A DNA stretch of 38,191 nucleotides from Fibrobacter succinogenes (lineage in GTDB: Bacteria; Fibrobacterota; Fibrobacteria; Fibrobacterales; Fibrobacteraceae): the NCBI GenBank assembly GCA_902779055.1, contig CACZAD010000018.1:1-38191 (forward strand). The letters run 5' to 3'. The position numbers and the translations under genes are program-made. The notes beneath the pieces were generated by a model that was given only the letters and a program-made list of their open reading frames with translations, had not been told where the DNA came from and made no database searches. Shown piece after piece: positions 16,402 to 25,399 of this stretch. Within the stretch, counting starts at the first letter, position 1, and every line of letters begins with the position of its first letter.

Positions 16402-17763
16402 ATTTTCCTCCTCGTTGTCATATACGTTGCATTTATTGGGCTAGGTCTCCCCGACACCATTCTTGGGGCGGCTTGGCCCTTAATGCATTTAGACCTTAAA
16501 ACGCCGATTTCTGCGGCGGGTATTCTTTCGATTATCGCATCGCTCGGGACAATCGTCTCTAGCCTCTGCACGCCGAAAGTTCTCCGCATTTTGGGCACTG
16601 GAAAGCTCGTCGCCTACAGCATTGCACTTACCGCAATTGCCTCCATCGGTTACGGCTTCGCTGATTCGTTCAACATTCTTTGCCTTTGGGCCATCCCGAT
16701 GGGCATTGGCGCAGGTGCCGTCGATGTGGCAATGAACAACTTCGCCGCCATCTATCTGGAATCCAAGCACACGAACTGGCTGCATGCAAGCTGGGGCATC
16801 GGAGCAACGCTCGGGCCTTCGCTGCTTTCGTTCTCGATTATGACCGGTGGCGGTTGGCGTGGGGCATACGAATATGTGGCCATAGCCCTCGCCGTAATTT
16901 TCGTGTTGATTCTCGTTTCGCTCCCACTGTGGAAAAAAACGGAAGCTCGCAGAGGACTCTCGGAAAACGTCACCATCCCGGCGAATTCTGAAAATGTGAA
17001 AGTCACGAACCCTGGAAACGCGCCAAGAACTGCCGCGCCCCCTGACAACAACGCAAATAAAGCGCCGCACACCAGCATTCGCGAGGCGCTCCGCGTCCCG
17101 GGAATGAAGCTTTCGTTCCTCACGTTCTTCTTTTATTCGGCACTCGAAATTTCGACTAGTCTTTGGTGCGGCACCTACCTCATCGCTTGCGGATTCAAAC
17201 CCGAAATCGGAGCATTCATCGTTTCGCTCATGTTTGCATCCGTGATGATTGGCCGCATTGCAAGCGGATTTTTTGCAATCAAGTTTACCGACCATCGCCT
17301 GATTTACGCCGGGATTTTCATCGTCGCCGCAGGCTGCCTTGTGCTCTCATTACCGCTGCCGCTATGGATACAGCCCGTTTGCATTTGCCTGCTCGGCCTC
17401 GGTTGCGCCCCTGTTTATCCATCACTAATTCACGCCACCCCTGCAAGATTTGGAGAATCGCTCTCCAGCCAAGCCATCAGCATCCAGCTCGCCGGTTCCT
17501 ACATCGGCTCCATCTTGATGCCACCCGCGTTTGGCCTTGTTGCAGCCAAATTCACCGTCCATCTTTGGCCGATTTCACTCTCGGTTTTTGTCGGGTTGTT
17601 ACTTTTATGCGTGTGTCTGTTAGACAACATAACGCACAAGAAGTTGAACAAGTCTTATGCCCGCGAACGCGTTTTTGACATTCTCCACACGGTTTCGATG
17701 GAGACTCTCAAACGGGAACGCCGCATACAGCGTCGTTTACGCAATCGCCGTAAAAAACATTAA
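16402..17763 (+). CDS. MFS transporter, probable ATT start codon
   Basis: A major facilitator superfamily permease of the fucose-permease-like group, with about twelve membrane helices, a long cytoplasmic loop with low-complexity Asn/Pro/Ala residues around 180-215, and a basic tail (RERRIQRRLRNRRKK). The substrate is unknown. The first ATG is at 16483, but the 27 codons before it encode a perfect first helix with the family motif FIGLGLPDTILGAAWPL. No ATG, GTG or TTG is in frame after the cysS stop. ATT at 16402 lies seven bases after AGGA and is the best candidate start. If only the ATG at 16483 is used, helix 1 is lost. Confidence 0.75.
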   Translation: MFLLVVIYVAFIGLGLPDTILGAAWPLMHLDLKTPISAAGILSIIASLGTIVSSLCTPKVLRILGTGKLVAYSIALTAIASIGYGFADSFNILCLWAIPMGIGAGAVDVAMNNFAAIYLESKHTNWLHASWGIGATLGPSLLSFSIMTGGGWRGAYEYVAIALAVIFVLILVSLPLWKKTEARRGLSENVTIPANSENVKVTNPGNAPRTAAPPDNNANKAPHTSIREALRVPGMKLSFLTFFFYSALEISTSLWCGTYLIACGFKPEIGAFIVSLMFASVMIGRIASGFFAIKFTDHRLIYAGIFIVAAGCLVLSLPLPLWIQPVCICLLGLGCAPVYPSLIHATPARFGESLSSQAISIQLAGSYIGSILMPPAFGLVAAKFTVHLWPISLSVFVGLLLLCVCLLDNITHKKLNKSYARERVFDILHTVSMETLKRERRIQRRLRNRRKKH

Positions 17764-17772
17764 GGGTTTATT

Positions 17773-18429
17773 ATGGAAATAAAGCAATTTGTATTCAATC
17801 CGTTCGGAGTGAACTGCTACATTCTGAGCAACAGCAAGGGCGAAGCCATCCTGATAGACCCAAGCGCAAGCAACGCCCACGAACAGGCAGCGCTTACCGA
17901 TTACCTCAAGAGCGAAAATTTCAAAGTCGTGCGCGTACTAAATACGCATTTGCACCTCGATCACGTACTCGGAAACGCATTTGCAGAGCGTACTTTTGGC
18001 GTCAAGGCCGAAGCGCACAAAGACGACGAATTCCTTTTAGGCGTGCAGAACGAGCAAGCCCAAATGTTCGGCCTCCCCTGCAACGATTTAGCCCCCGCCT
18101 TGGGCAATTACCTGAATGACGGAGACATCGTCGAAATTGCAGAAATCCGTTTGCAAGTAATCCATGTCGCCGGGCATTCCCCGGGCGGTCTCGCATTCTT
18201 CTGCGAAAATCCAGGCAAGGTCAACGGACAAGACAATGTACCTCCGCTTCTTTTCCCGGGCGATATCATTTTCGCAGGGAGCCGCGGTCGCAGCGACCTC
18301 TACGGCGGTGACGAATTCGCTCTCGTAAGCGGCATCAAAAGCAAGTTGCTCACGCTCCCGGCAGAAACCATCGTATTTCCCGGCCACGGACCAAGCACTA
18401 CTATTAGCAACGAGAAAATGTGGTATTAA
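17773..18429 (+). CDS. Metallo-beta-lactamase-fold hydrolase, glyoxalase II-like
   Basis: A 218-residue metal-dependent hydrolase. Zinc ligands are visible as THLHLDH (about 58-64), the GHSPGG histidine, the aspartate in FPGDIIF and the histidine of FPGHGP near the C terminus. This arrangement matches the YcbL/glyoxalase II-like group that hydrolyses thioesters such as S-lactoylglutathione or related metabolites. It lacks the C-terminal substrate domain of classical glyoxalase II, so the substrate is unsettled. It starts nine bases after the MFS stop codon and is probably co-transcribed with it. Confidence 0.9.
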   Translation: MEIKQFVFNPFGVNCYILSNSKGEAILIDPSASNAHEQAALTDYLKSENFKVVRVLNTHLHLDHVLGNAFAERTFGVKAEAHKDDEFLLGVQNEQAQMFGLPCNDLAPALGNYLNDGDIVEIAEIRLQVIHVAGHSPGGLAFFCENPGKVNGQDNVPPLLFPGDIIFAGSRGRSDLYGGDEFALVSGIKSKLLTLPAETIVFPGHGPSTTISNEKMWY

Positions 18430-18451
18430 CCCTTCGACAGGCTCAGGGACC
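18430..18451. repeat. Dispersed palindromic element overlapping a ribosome binding site
   Basis: CCCTTCGACAGGCTCAGGG followed by ACC is a partly symmetric element of the type dispersed in many bacterial genomes. Its AGGGA (18444-18448) sits eight bases before the next ATG and may serve as the ribosome binding site. Confidence 0.5.
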
Positions 18452-18457
18452 TTTGTT

Positions 18458-19612
18458 ATGAGCAATAACGGGCAGGTAAGAATCGGGTGGATTGACGAAT
18501 TCAAGGGATTCGTTCTTTTGCTTGTTTGCCTGTTCCACATCGAGCAGAATTTTCCGAACGCGCACCTTGGAATGTGGCATTTGAGCGCACTGCGTATGTC
18601 GGCATTTTTCTTTATTTCGGGATTCCTTTTCAGCACCAAGCGATTCAGCAATTTCAAGAGCTACTTTGTCCATAAGACAAAAGTCCTGTTACTTCCCTAT
18701 CTTTTCCTTTCGTTCCTGTTTTTCGCCATAGACCCCATCGTCTACAACTTTGCGCTATACCCCAAATCGCCCACAATGACGGTCGTGAACACCATTCCCG
18801 ACATCAACAGCACCTGGCAATACATTTACTGGAATTTCGCTAAGATATTCATCGCCGGGAAATCCTCAGTCGGCGCAGGGCCGCTATGGTTCGTATTCAC
18901 ACTTTATTCCGTCAGTTTGCTTTTTTACCTGCTCCATGAAATGTCGAAAAAGCAAGTCAACCCCAAACTGTTTTCCGCCGTGATGTCCATCGAAGGGCTC
19001 CTTTGCGGTTGGCTTTTGAACAAAAATCACTATCACCTACCGCTTGGCATCGAGCGAGACCTCACGATTCTATTCTTCTTCGGATGCGGATTTCTCTGCA
19101 AGGAACCCATCAAAAAAATCCACAACGCCATTTCAGCAAGCACAGCTCACGCCGCGAAAAACACTGCCATCGTGGCCGCCATTGGAATCGCAAGCTTTAT
19201 CGCTTACGCCTTTTTGGAATCGCCGAGCCCAAATTTCAGCATCATGAACAATGACTTGGGCAAGAGCCTCCCCCAGTTCGTCGCAAGCTCCATTACAGGC
19301 ATTATCGGCCTTATCGCCACGTTCCTGCTAGCAAGCAAGATTCCTGACTTCGCACCCATCCGCATTATCAAGGGCATTCTGCGAAACATCTCCCGCAATG
19401 CACTCGTGATTCTCGCAGTCCACTGGTGGATAGTCCTGATGCTGCGACTCTTTTTCAGGCCGCAAATCAACCAACCGGGAATCGCCTACATCGCCATCAC
19501 GATTGTAGCCCTCGGCACCATCGCCTCCATTCCGCTTTTCCGCTGCAAGCTCCACCGTCTGCTTGGCAAAGAAAAAATCAGCGTAAAAGAAAGCCTCTGC
19601 ATTAGGGAATAA
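18458..19612 (+). CDS. Acyltransferase-3 family membrane protein
   Basis: A 384-residue integral membrane protein with about ten hydrophobic helices. It starts with the family signature WIDEFKGFVLLLVCLFHIEQ, where the histidine in helix 1 is the conserved residue of acyltransferase-3 proteins, and continues RMSAFFFISGFLFS and SSVGAGPLWFVFTLY, both typical. Members transfer acetyl or succinyl groups onto extracytoplasmic sugars such as O-antigen or exopolysaccharide; the target here is unknown. It follows the MBL hydrolase gene after 28 bases occupied by a repeat that may supply its ribosome binding site. A hairpin around the stop codon separates it from the convergent carboxylase gene. Confidence 0.88.
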   Translation: MSNNGQVRIGWIDEFKGFVLLLVCLFHIEQNFPNAHLGMWHLSALRMSAFFFISGFLFSTKRFSNFKSYFVHKTKVLLLPYLFLSFLFFAIDPIVYNFALYPKSPTMTVVNTIPDINSTWQYIYWNFAKIFIAGKSSVGAGPLWFVFTLYSVSLLFYLLHEMSKKQVNPKLFSAVMSIEGLLCGWLLNKNHYHLPLGIERDLTILFFFGCGFLCKEPIKKIHNAISASTAHAAKNTAIVAAIGIASFIAYAFLESPSPNFSIMNNDLGKSLPQFVASSITGIIGLIATFLLASKIPDFAPIRIIKGILRNISRNALVILAVHWWIVLMLRLFFRPQINQPGIAYIAITIVALGTIASIPLFRCKLHRLLGKEKISVKESLCIRE

Positions 19613-19623
19613 TGCAAAGGCTT
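19585..19623 (-). terminator. Hairpin between convergent genes, terminator
   Basis: AAGCCTCTGCATTA (19591-19604) pairs with TAATGCAAAGGCTT (19610-19623) with one mismatch. On the minus strand CTTTCTTTTA follows, so it should end the carboxylase operon; the plus strand lacks a good T run. Confidence 0.7.
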
Positions 19624-19647
19624 AATTGTAAATTAGGAGTTTGATTT

Positions 19648-22600
19648 TTAGGATTTCACGGATGCTAGGCACTGCCCAGCCCGAACTTCAGAAGATTCCT
19701 TCACAAAGATCTGCGACACAACGCCACCACTCGTTGCGATTACAGGAATTTCGGTCTTCATGCTTTCAATGATCGCAAGAGTATCACCTTCTTTTACCGA
19801 TGTTCCAGGCTTTGCGACAATCAGTTTCCAAAGAGAGCCTGCAACAGGGCTGTAAACACCGTCTTCACCTTCGGCAAGCGTAATTTCGGCTTCCGGAGCG
19901 GACTCCGCGCTGTGGCTTTCAAAAGTGAACTGGCCATTTGCAATCCAGCGTTCCTTTTCTTCTTCGAAAGCCTTGGTACGCTTTTCTTCGAATGCAGAGA
20001 TGGAAGCCGCATTGTCCTTCAGGAACTTTTCGTATTCCTCGATGTCGAAAGAACTGTTCTCCACAGTGACATGGAATTTGCCTGCGACAAAATCCTTTCG
20101 CATTTGCAAAAGCGTATCCGCATCCACTTCGTAATAGCGAATCTGGTCAAAGAAGCGTAACAGATACGGCAACGGGAAATCACTCGTCTTTTTAAAACGG
20201 TTCCACATTTGCACCGTACGGCCGACAAATTGATAACCGCCAGGTCCTTCCATTCCGTAAACGCACATATAAGCGCCACCAATGCCCACAGCATTTTCGG
20301 GAGTCCATGTACGTGCCGGGTTGTACTTGGTCGTGACCAGACGATGCCTCGGATCGAGCGGGGTTGCCACAGGAGCGCCAAGGTAAACGTCCCCAAGTCC
20401 CATCACGAGATAGTCCGCATCAAATACAATCCGCTTGACATCATCAATGGAATCAAGGCCATTGACTCGGCTAATGAATTCAATGTTATTGGGGCAGCAC
20501 CAAGGAGCGCCCGGTCTGACCGTCGTCACATACTTTTCGATGGCAACACGAGTCTGCGGGTCATCCCACGAAAGCGGGAGATAAATGGTTCTTGTCGGGA
20601 CCTTCGTCAGCTTGTTCTTTCTCAAGTGTTCCGCCAAATCCCAAAGACGTTCCAACACCTCTTTTTGACGGATTTTCTTGATATCGTAGTGAATTTGTAT
20701 AGAGCGAATACCCGGAGTAACATCAATGAGGACATCCGCAAAACGTTCCTTGACGGCAAGCATCCAAGCATGAGCCGTGAAGCGGAGACGCAAATCGATA
20801 ATCGCCGGGCCAAATTCAACAAGCACGTTATCATCGCCATCGGCACGCACAACGATATGTTCCATTTCAGAATCAGTGTTGTATTCCGAAATAATTGGAG
20901 ACGTTACTGGAGCAGGGACAAGTACCGGAACCGATTTGGAAGCCTTATCCGGAGCGGTAAGCATTTCTTCGCGAGCGATTCGAATCTTTTCGGCATCTTC
21001 TGCAGAAAGCGGAATAAAGCGAACCTTGTCGCCACTGCGCAACTGCCCCATTTTCCAAAGTTCCGCAGAAACAATCGTCACCGGGCAAGCAAAACCGCCA
21101 AGGCTCGGGCCATCAACGCCCAAGATGATCGGCATATCGCCCGTAAAGTCTACGGTTCCTACGGCATACGCATTATCGTGCAAGTTCGAAGGATGAAGCC
21201 CTGCTTCACCGCCATCGGGCCTTGCCCACTTGGGCTGCGGGCCAATCAAGCGAATACCCGTTCTAGAAGAGTTGTAATGCACTTCCCACGTTGCCGCGAA
21301 GAATTCTTGAATGTCTTCGGCAGTCAAGTAATCTGGAGCGCCATGCGGTCCATACATCACTCCGATTTCCCATTCGGTACCAATCGACGGGAGCGCCGGA
21401 GTCGCCGGAATAACCGTTTCACCAGAAGCATCGCTTCCGATATGGAGAATATCTCCTGCGGTCAATGCGCGTCCACCGTGTCCACCAAAGCCGCCCAATG
21501 TAAATGTCGACTTGCTTCCGAGATATTCAGGAACATCAATGCCACCACGAATCGCCAAATAGCAGCGTTGTCCAGCCTTAGAAACTCCGAACTTGAGAAC
21601 ATCCCCGTCGTGAACTTCGACAGGCGTATTCTTCAGGCAAGGCATATTATTTACAGTCGCCGGAAAATCACCTCCGGTAAACGCAATCAATGCATCCGTA
21701 TGGAACGCAAGCGTACATCCCGAATGTGTCATTTCGATTCCGGCCGCATTTTCGGCGTTACCGACAATCTTATTCGCGAGCCTAAAGCTGTAATTATCCA
21801 TAGGTCCGCTAGGAGGAATGCCCACATCCCAATACTTCAAGCGGCCCGGATAATCCTGAATTGTCGTCTGCAAACCCGGGGCGAGAACTTCAAAAATCCG
21901 GTCACGATATTTGTAATCGTTCAAGATCCAAGTCGAAACCTTTCCCGATACAAAATCCGGCATTTCAAGCACATCGCGCAAAAGCTTGATGTTCGTTTCA
22001 AAGCCATAAAGCTTGACTTCGGCGAGAGCCTTCTTTGCCTTTTCGATATTATCTTCACGGTCACTGCCCGCGACAATGACCTTTGCCAAAAGCGGGTCAT
22101 AAAAAGCGCTGACTTCCGTACCGCGAGAAACCCAGGTATCAACACGGATTCCTTCCGGGAAGTTCACTTCCGTCAAAAGTCCACTGCTCGGACGGAAATT
22201 CTTTCCCGGGTCTTCGGCGTAAACGCGGAATTCCATGGCATGCCCATGCGGCACGAACTTCGCGCCAATTTCAAAGGGACGATTTCTAGCAGCAAGTTCA
22301 ATCATCCAGCGGACCAAATCGACATCATAAACCGTTTCGGTGACGCCGTGTTCAACTTGCAAGCGCGTATTGACTTCGAGGAAATAGAAACGGTCGCTCG
22401 GCGCGTCGTATATAAATTCGACCGTACCGGCAGAACGGTAAGAAACGCCCTGCACAAGTCGCAAAGCTGCTTCATGCAACGCTTCGCGAGTCTTTTCGGG
22501 CAAGCAAGGCGCAGGCGTTTCTTCAATGACCTTCTGGTTACGGCGTTGCACAGAGCAATCGCGTTCACCAAGCACAACAGCATTCCCTTCGCCATCGCCA

Positions 22601-23238
22601 AAGACCTGTACTTCGACATGACGGCCGCGTTCCACATACTTTTCAACAAAGAGGCCTGCGTTCTTGAAGTTGTTTTCACTCAGTCTCTTGATGCGGTCAA
22701 AGCTTTCAACGAGTTCCTTTTCGCTGTGGCAAATGCTCATGCCAATACCGCCACCGCCTGCGGTACTCTTGAGCATTACCGGATAGCCGATTTCCTTGGA
22801 ATGAGCAATAGCATCTTCCAAGCTTTCCAAAAGACCAGAACCGGGAACAAGCGGAACATCAAATTCCTGTGCAAGTTCCTTGCTACGGTGTTTCAGGCCA
22901 AATTCAACAAGGTGCTTCGGAGTCGGTCCGATAAAAGCAATTCCATTATCTTCTAGAGCCTTTGCAAAATCTGCGTTTTCGCTCAAGAAACCATAACCAG
23001 GGTGAACAGCTTCGGCACCAGTCGACTTGATTGCTTCCAAAATGGCAGGGACATTCAGGTAACTGTCCTTGGCAGGTGCTGGGCCAATACGAACGGCTTC
23101 ATCAGCCATCAATACATGAGCTGCGGTTTCATCCGGATCAGAATAAACGGCAACAGATTTTACACCCATCTCTTTCAGGGTACGAATAATGCGACAAGCG
23201 ATTTCGCCACGGTTTGCTACAAGCACTTTGTTGAACAT
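19648..23238 (-). CDS. Biotin-dependent guanidine/urea carboxylase
   Basis: A 1196-residue multidomain carboxylase using ATP, bicarbonate and biotin. Domains in order are biotin carboxylase (1-445; FNKVLVANRGEIACRI, GGGGIGMS, ERDCSVQRRNQKVIEE, EVNTRLQVEHGVTE), KipA/AHS2 (about 446-770), KipI/AHS1 (about 785-1030), a linker, and biotinyl carrier (about 1120-1196) with biotin attached to K1161 in ESMKTE. The allophanate hydrolase is encoded separately, as in bacterial systems. Homologues next to DUF1989 genes have been shown to prefer guanidine over urea; the genes upstream make guanidine the likely substrate. An AAGGAG site precedes the ATG. It is the last gene of the minus-strand operon, 11 bases after the hydrolase gene. 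Confidence 0.93.
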   Translation of the reverse strand: MFNKVLVANRGEIACRIIRTLKEMGVKSVAVYSDPDETAAHVLMADEAVRIGPAPAKDSYLNVPAILEAIKSTGAEAVHPGYGFLSENADFAKALEDNGIAFIGPTPKHLVEFGLKHRSKELAQEFDVPLVPGSGLLESLEDAIAHSKEIGYPVMLKSTAGGGGIGMSICHSEKELVESFDRIKRLSENNFKNAGLFVEKYVERGRHVEVQVFGDGEGNAVVLGERDCSVQRRNQKVIEETPAPCLPEKTREALHEAALRLVQGVSYRSAGTVEFIYDAPSDRFYFLEVNTRLQVEHGVTETVYDVDLVRWMIELAARNRPFEIGAKFVPHGHAMEFRVYAEDPGKNFRPSSGLLTEVNFPEGIRVDTWVSRGTEVSAFYDPLLAKVIVAGSDREDNIEKAKKALAEVKLYGFETNIKLLRDVLEMPDFVSGKVSTWILNDYKYRDRIFEVLAPGLQTTIQDYPGRLKYWDVGIPPSGPMDNYSFRLANKIVGNAENAAGIEMTHSGCTLAFHTDALIAFTGGDFPATVNNMPCLKNTPVEVHDGDVLKFGVSKAGQRCYLAIRGGIDVPEYLGSKSTFTLGGFGGHGGRALTAGDILHIGSDASGETVIPATPALPSIGTEWEIGVMYGPHGAPDYLTAEDIQEFFAATWEVHYNSSRTGIRLIGPQPKWARPDGGEAGLHPSNLHDNAYAVGTVDFTGDMPIILGVDGPSLGGFACPVTIVSAELWKMGQLRSGDKVRFIPLSAEDAEKIRIAREEMLTAPDKASKSVPVLVPAPVTSPIISEYNTDSEMEHIVVRADGDDNVLVEFGPAIIDLRLRFTAHAWMLAVKERFADVLIDVTPGIRSIQIHYDIKKIRQKEVLERLWDLAEHLRKNKLTKVPTRTIYLPLSWDDPQTRVAIEKYVTTVRPGAPWCCPNNIEFISRVNGLDSIDDVKRIVFDADYLVMGLGDVYLGAPVATPLDPRHRLVTTKYNPARTWTPENAVGIGGAYMCVYGMEGPGGYQFVGRTVQMWNRFKKTSDFPLPYLLRFFDQIRYYEVDADTLLQMRKDFVAGKFHVTVENSSFDIEEYEKFLKDNAASISAFEEKRTKAFEEEKERWIANGQFTFESHSAESAPEAEITLAEGEDGVYSPVAGSLWKLIVAKPGTSVKEGDTLAIIESMKTEIPVIATSGGVVSQIFVKESSEVRAGQCLASVKS

Positions 23239-23249
23239 GGCTATCTCCT

Positions 23250-24080
23250 TTAGTATTTAATCAATTGTACAAGAAGTTGCGTCAGGGATCCTTCGGGATT
23301 TTCAAGTTCTTCGAGGATCGTAAAATGGTTATGGTTCGGAAGCAAATTGAACGAACCAGGAATATCCTCTTCGGCGCGGTGCATCGCAAATTCAGCACTT
23401 TGCCTACGAAGTTCCGGAAGTTCATCGGCACCAACAACTACGGCGATCGGCTTTTTGACAAACGGCCTACGGAGCGGACTGTACAAGAGAATCTCGTTTT
23501 CGGTAAGCTGCAATTTATCGTTCAAAAAGCATTGCGAAATAGGTTTAAGGTCATAAATACCGCTAATGGCAAGCGCCCCACATACACCAGTTTCATCCAA
23601 TACGCTTACCGCAAGATGAGCCCCTGCCGACCAGCCTGACACATAAATGTGAGAATTGTCAAAGCCAAGCACATCACCATAACTGCGCAAAAAATAGAGG
23701 GCATTACGGATACTTGCTACGATTTCACCAATACTTGCGCTAGGGGCAAGCGGATATCCGATACTTGCCACATTGAAGCCCTGAGCAAGCGGTCCCTTTG
23801 CTAAAAACCGGAATGTATCCTTGCTACGCATTTGCCAATAACCACCATGGATAAAGACGAAAAGCGGAGCGTCTTTTTTCCCACAACTAAAGTAATCGAT
23901 GCATTCCCTGGAATCTAAGCCATAACTCAAATTCATTGTATTCTGGAACAGCTTAGAGATTTCGGCACTGCGAGCATTAAAGCCTTCCAAAATTTCTGGA
24001 CTATTTTCAACAGCGCTACTATTGTCGTAGGCTTTACCAAGCGATTCCCTAGTGAAGTTTCGATAAACATAGTTGTCCAT
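23250..24080 (-). CDS. Alpha/beta hydrolase, arylformamidase-like
   Basis: A 276-residue cytosolic alpha/beta hydrolase. It has the oxyanion loop HGGYW (78-82), the nucleophile elbow GWSAG with S151, a probable catalytic D219 in VVVGADELPE and H252 in NHNHFTILEEL. HGGYW and this triad layout are typical of the kynurenine-formamidase/arylformamidase-like group, which cleaves N-formyl and related amide bonds. No tryptophan-degradation genes are near. Its place between the DUF1989 genes and the carboxylase gene, with gaps of only 14 and 11 bases, means it is co-transcribed with them, so a role on a guanidine- or urea-derived amide is a reasonable guess but unproven. Confidence 0.88.
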   Translation of the reverse strand: MDNYVYRNFTRESLGKAYDNSSAVENSPEILEGFNARSAEISKLFQNTMNLSYGLDSRECIDYFSCGKKDAPLFVFIHGGYWQMRSKDTFRFLAKGPLAQGFNVASIGYPLAPSASIGEIVASIRNALYFLRSYGDVLGFDNSHIYVSGWSAGAHLAVSVLDETGVCGALAISGIYDLKPISQCFLNDKLQLTENEILLYSPLRRPFVKKPIAVVVGADELPELRRQSAEFAMHRAEEDIPGSFNLLPNHNHFTILEELENPEGSLTQLLVQLIKY

Positions 24081-24094
24081 AGAGGCATCCCAAA

Positions 24095-24736
24095 TTAATT
24101 GTCAAAAACCAAAAGTCGAATTGGAGTCGGGTTGTAGTCGTTACAAGGATTGTTCAACTGCGAGCAATCCGAAAGCAAAAACAGAACATCCATATCGGCG
24201 CGGAGTTCAATGTATTTTCCGGGTCCCGAAATACCGTCGGCAAATTCAAGGCGACCCTTGTCATCCAAGATGACCTTCGTGAAAAAGTTCAAGTTGCAAG
24301 TCTGATCGCGCTTGCTCAAGCCGTAGTTTTCAAGCGTACGCACAAACGTATCGCGGCAGCTATGCATATAACGAGTCTTATTCGTATAACGCACAACATT
24401 ACCTTCCGCAGAGCATCCGCTTCCAATCGTATCGTGTTCTCCGCATGTATCCGCAATCACCGTAAGCATGGCGTTTCCGCAATTGCTACGGATGACCGTG
24501 CCAAGCTCAATCATCGTATTCGCCTGAGCCGTAATGGTGTTGTTGGCATTGTAGCGTTCTGTTGGATCATTCGCATTATAAATCTGCACATCGCCAGACT
24601 GGTTGCCTTCCACATCGACCAAGCGGAGAATCTGCCCCTTCTTGAGGGGCAGCATGTAACCGTCCCCGGCAAGGACGGTCACATCCGATACCGCATCTTC
24701 TACGCAGCGCGGGCTTTCAAGAAGCTTCGAATTCAT
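24095..24736 (-). CDS. DUF1989 protein, UAAP2-like, second copy (CgdAB-type)
   Basis: A 213-residue DUF1989 protein of the urea-carboxylase-associated-protein-2 type. It has LKKGQILRLVDVEGNQSGD, NAMLTVIADTCGEHDTIGSGC (the conserved Cys/His residues probably bind metal), RYMHSCRDTF, GISGPGKYIELRADMDVL and the ending NNPCNDYNPTPIRLL. DUF1989 pairs form carboxyguanidine deiminase (CgdAB), turning carboxyguanidine into allophanate and ammonia. The start codon overlaps the stop of the preceding paralogue as ATGA, and an AAGGAG site precedes it, so translation is coupled. It is roughly half identical to that neighbour, with more divergence in the N-terminal third. One of the two UAAP2-like copies is extra compared with the known pair. 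Confidence 0.9.
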   Translation of the reverse strand: MNSKLLESPRCVEDAVSDVTVLAGDGYMLPLKKGQILRLVDVEGNQSGDVQIYNANDPTERYNANNTITAQANTMIELGTVIRSNCGNAMLTVIADTCGEHDTIGSGCSAEGNVVRYTNKTRYMHSCRDTFVRTLENYGLSKRDQTCNLNFFTKVILDDKGRLEFADGISGPGKYIELRADMDVLFLLSDCSQLNNPCNDYNPTPIRLLVFDN

Positions 24737-25389
24737 ACGGACTCCTTTGAATCCCAAATAATCATCCTTACCGGCGTCGGATCGTAAGCGTTGCAGGGGT
24801 TGTTCAGCTGCGGGCAGTTGCTCACGACCGCAAGTACATCCATTTCGGCACGCATTTCCACATACTTTCCCGGCGAAGAAATACCATCAGCAAAGTTGAG
24901 GTTTCCCTTTTCGTCAAACGGAACATACATGAAAAAGTTCAAGTTGTTCACCTGATCGCGCTTGTCCAGATTCGGCGTTTCAAGCAACACCTTCAAAAAC
25001 GATTCACGGCAGGCATGCATATAACGCTTGTCGAGCGAATAACGGCAAGTGTTACTTTCGCAAGAGCAGGCACTTCCGAGCGTATCGTGGTCGCCACAAG
25101 TATCTGCAACAACCGTAAGCATGGCGTTATCATCGTTGGAATAAAGCTTCGTGCCGACACCGACCAAGCAGTTCGCCTGTCTTTGTACCGTCTGCTGGAC
25201 ACTGTAGCGTTCCGACGGGTCGTTCGCATTGATGAACAGCGTATCGACCGCCTGGTTACCTTTAAGGTCCAATATGCGGAAAATCTGACCTTTCTTGATC
25301 AAATGCAACCAGCCCTTTCCAGCAGCCACATCTTCAACATAACAAGCGTCTTCTTCCTTGAGCGTACTTTCCAAATACTTCGTAAACAT
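24733..25389 (-). CDS. DUF1989 protein, UAAP2-like, first copy (CgdAB-type)
   Basis: A 218-residue UAAP2-like DUF1989 protein. Family segments are IKKGQIFRILDLKGNQAVD, INANDPSERYS, MLTVVADTCGDHDTLGSACSCESN, KRYMHACRESF, NFFMYVPFDEKGNL and GISSPGKYVEMRAEMDVL. This copy is closer to typical UAAP2 sequences than the following one and is the better candidate for the usual CgdAB subunit. The start at 25389 is chosen because AGAGGT precedes it and the longer frame upstream runs back into the UAAP1-like gene. It lies 10 bases after that gene and overlaps the next by four bases. Confidence 0.92.
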   Translation of the reverse strand: MFTKYLESTLKEEDACYVEDVAAGKGWLHLIKKGQIFRILDLKGNQAVDTLFINANDPSERYSVQQTVQRQANCLVGVGTKLYSNDDNAMLTVVADTCGDHDTLGSACSCESNTCRYSLDKRYMHACRESFLKVLLETPNLDKRDQVNNLNFFMYVPFDEKGNLNFADGISSPGKYVEMRAEMDVLAVVSNCPQLNNPCNAYDPTPVRMIIWDSKESV

Positions 25390-25399
25390 GATAGACCTC

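Noticed and set aside
20209..22956. A 915-codon open frame antisense to the carboxylase gene
   Set aside because: Its translation is rich in Arg, His and Ile with no domain, and it mirrors the codon bias of the real gene on the other strand.
19648..23238. Urea amidolyase fusion including allophanate hydrolase
   Set aside because: The protein ends with the biotinyl domain and has no amidase-signature part; allophanate hydrolase is encoded separately at 30344-32101.
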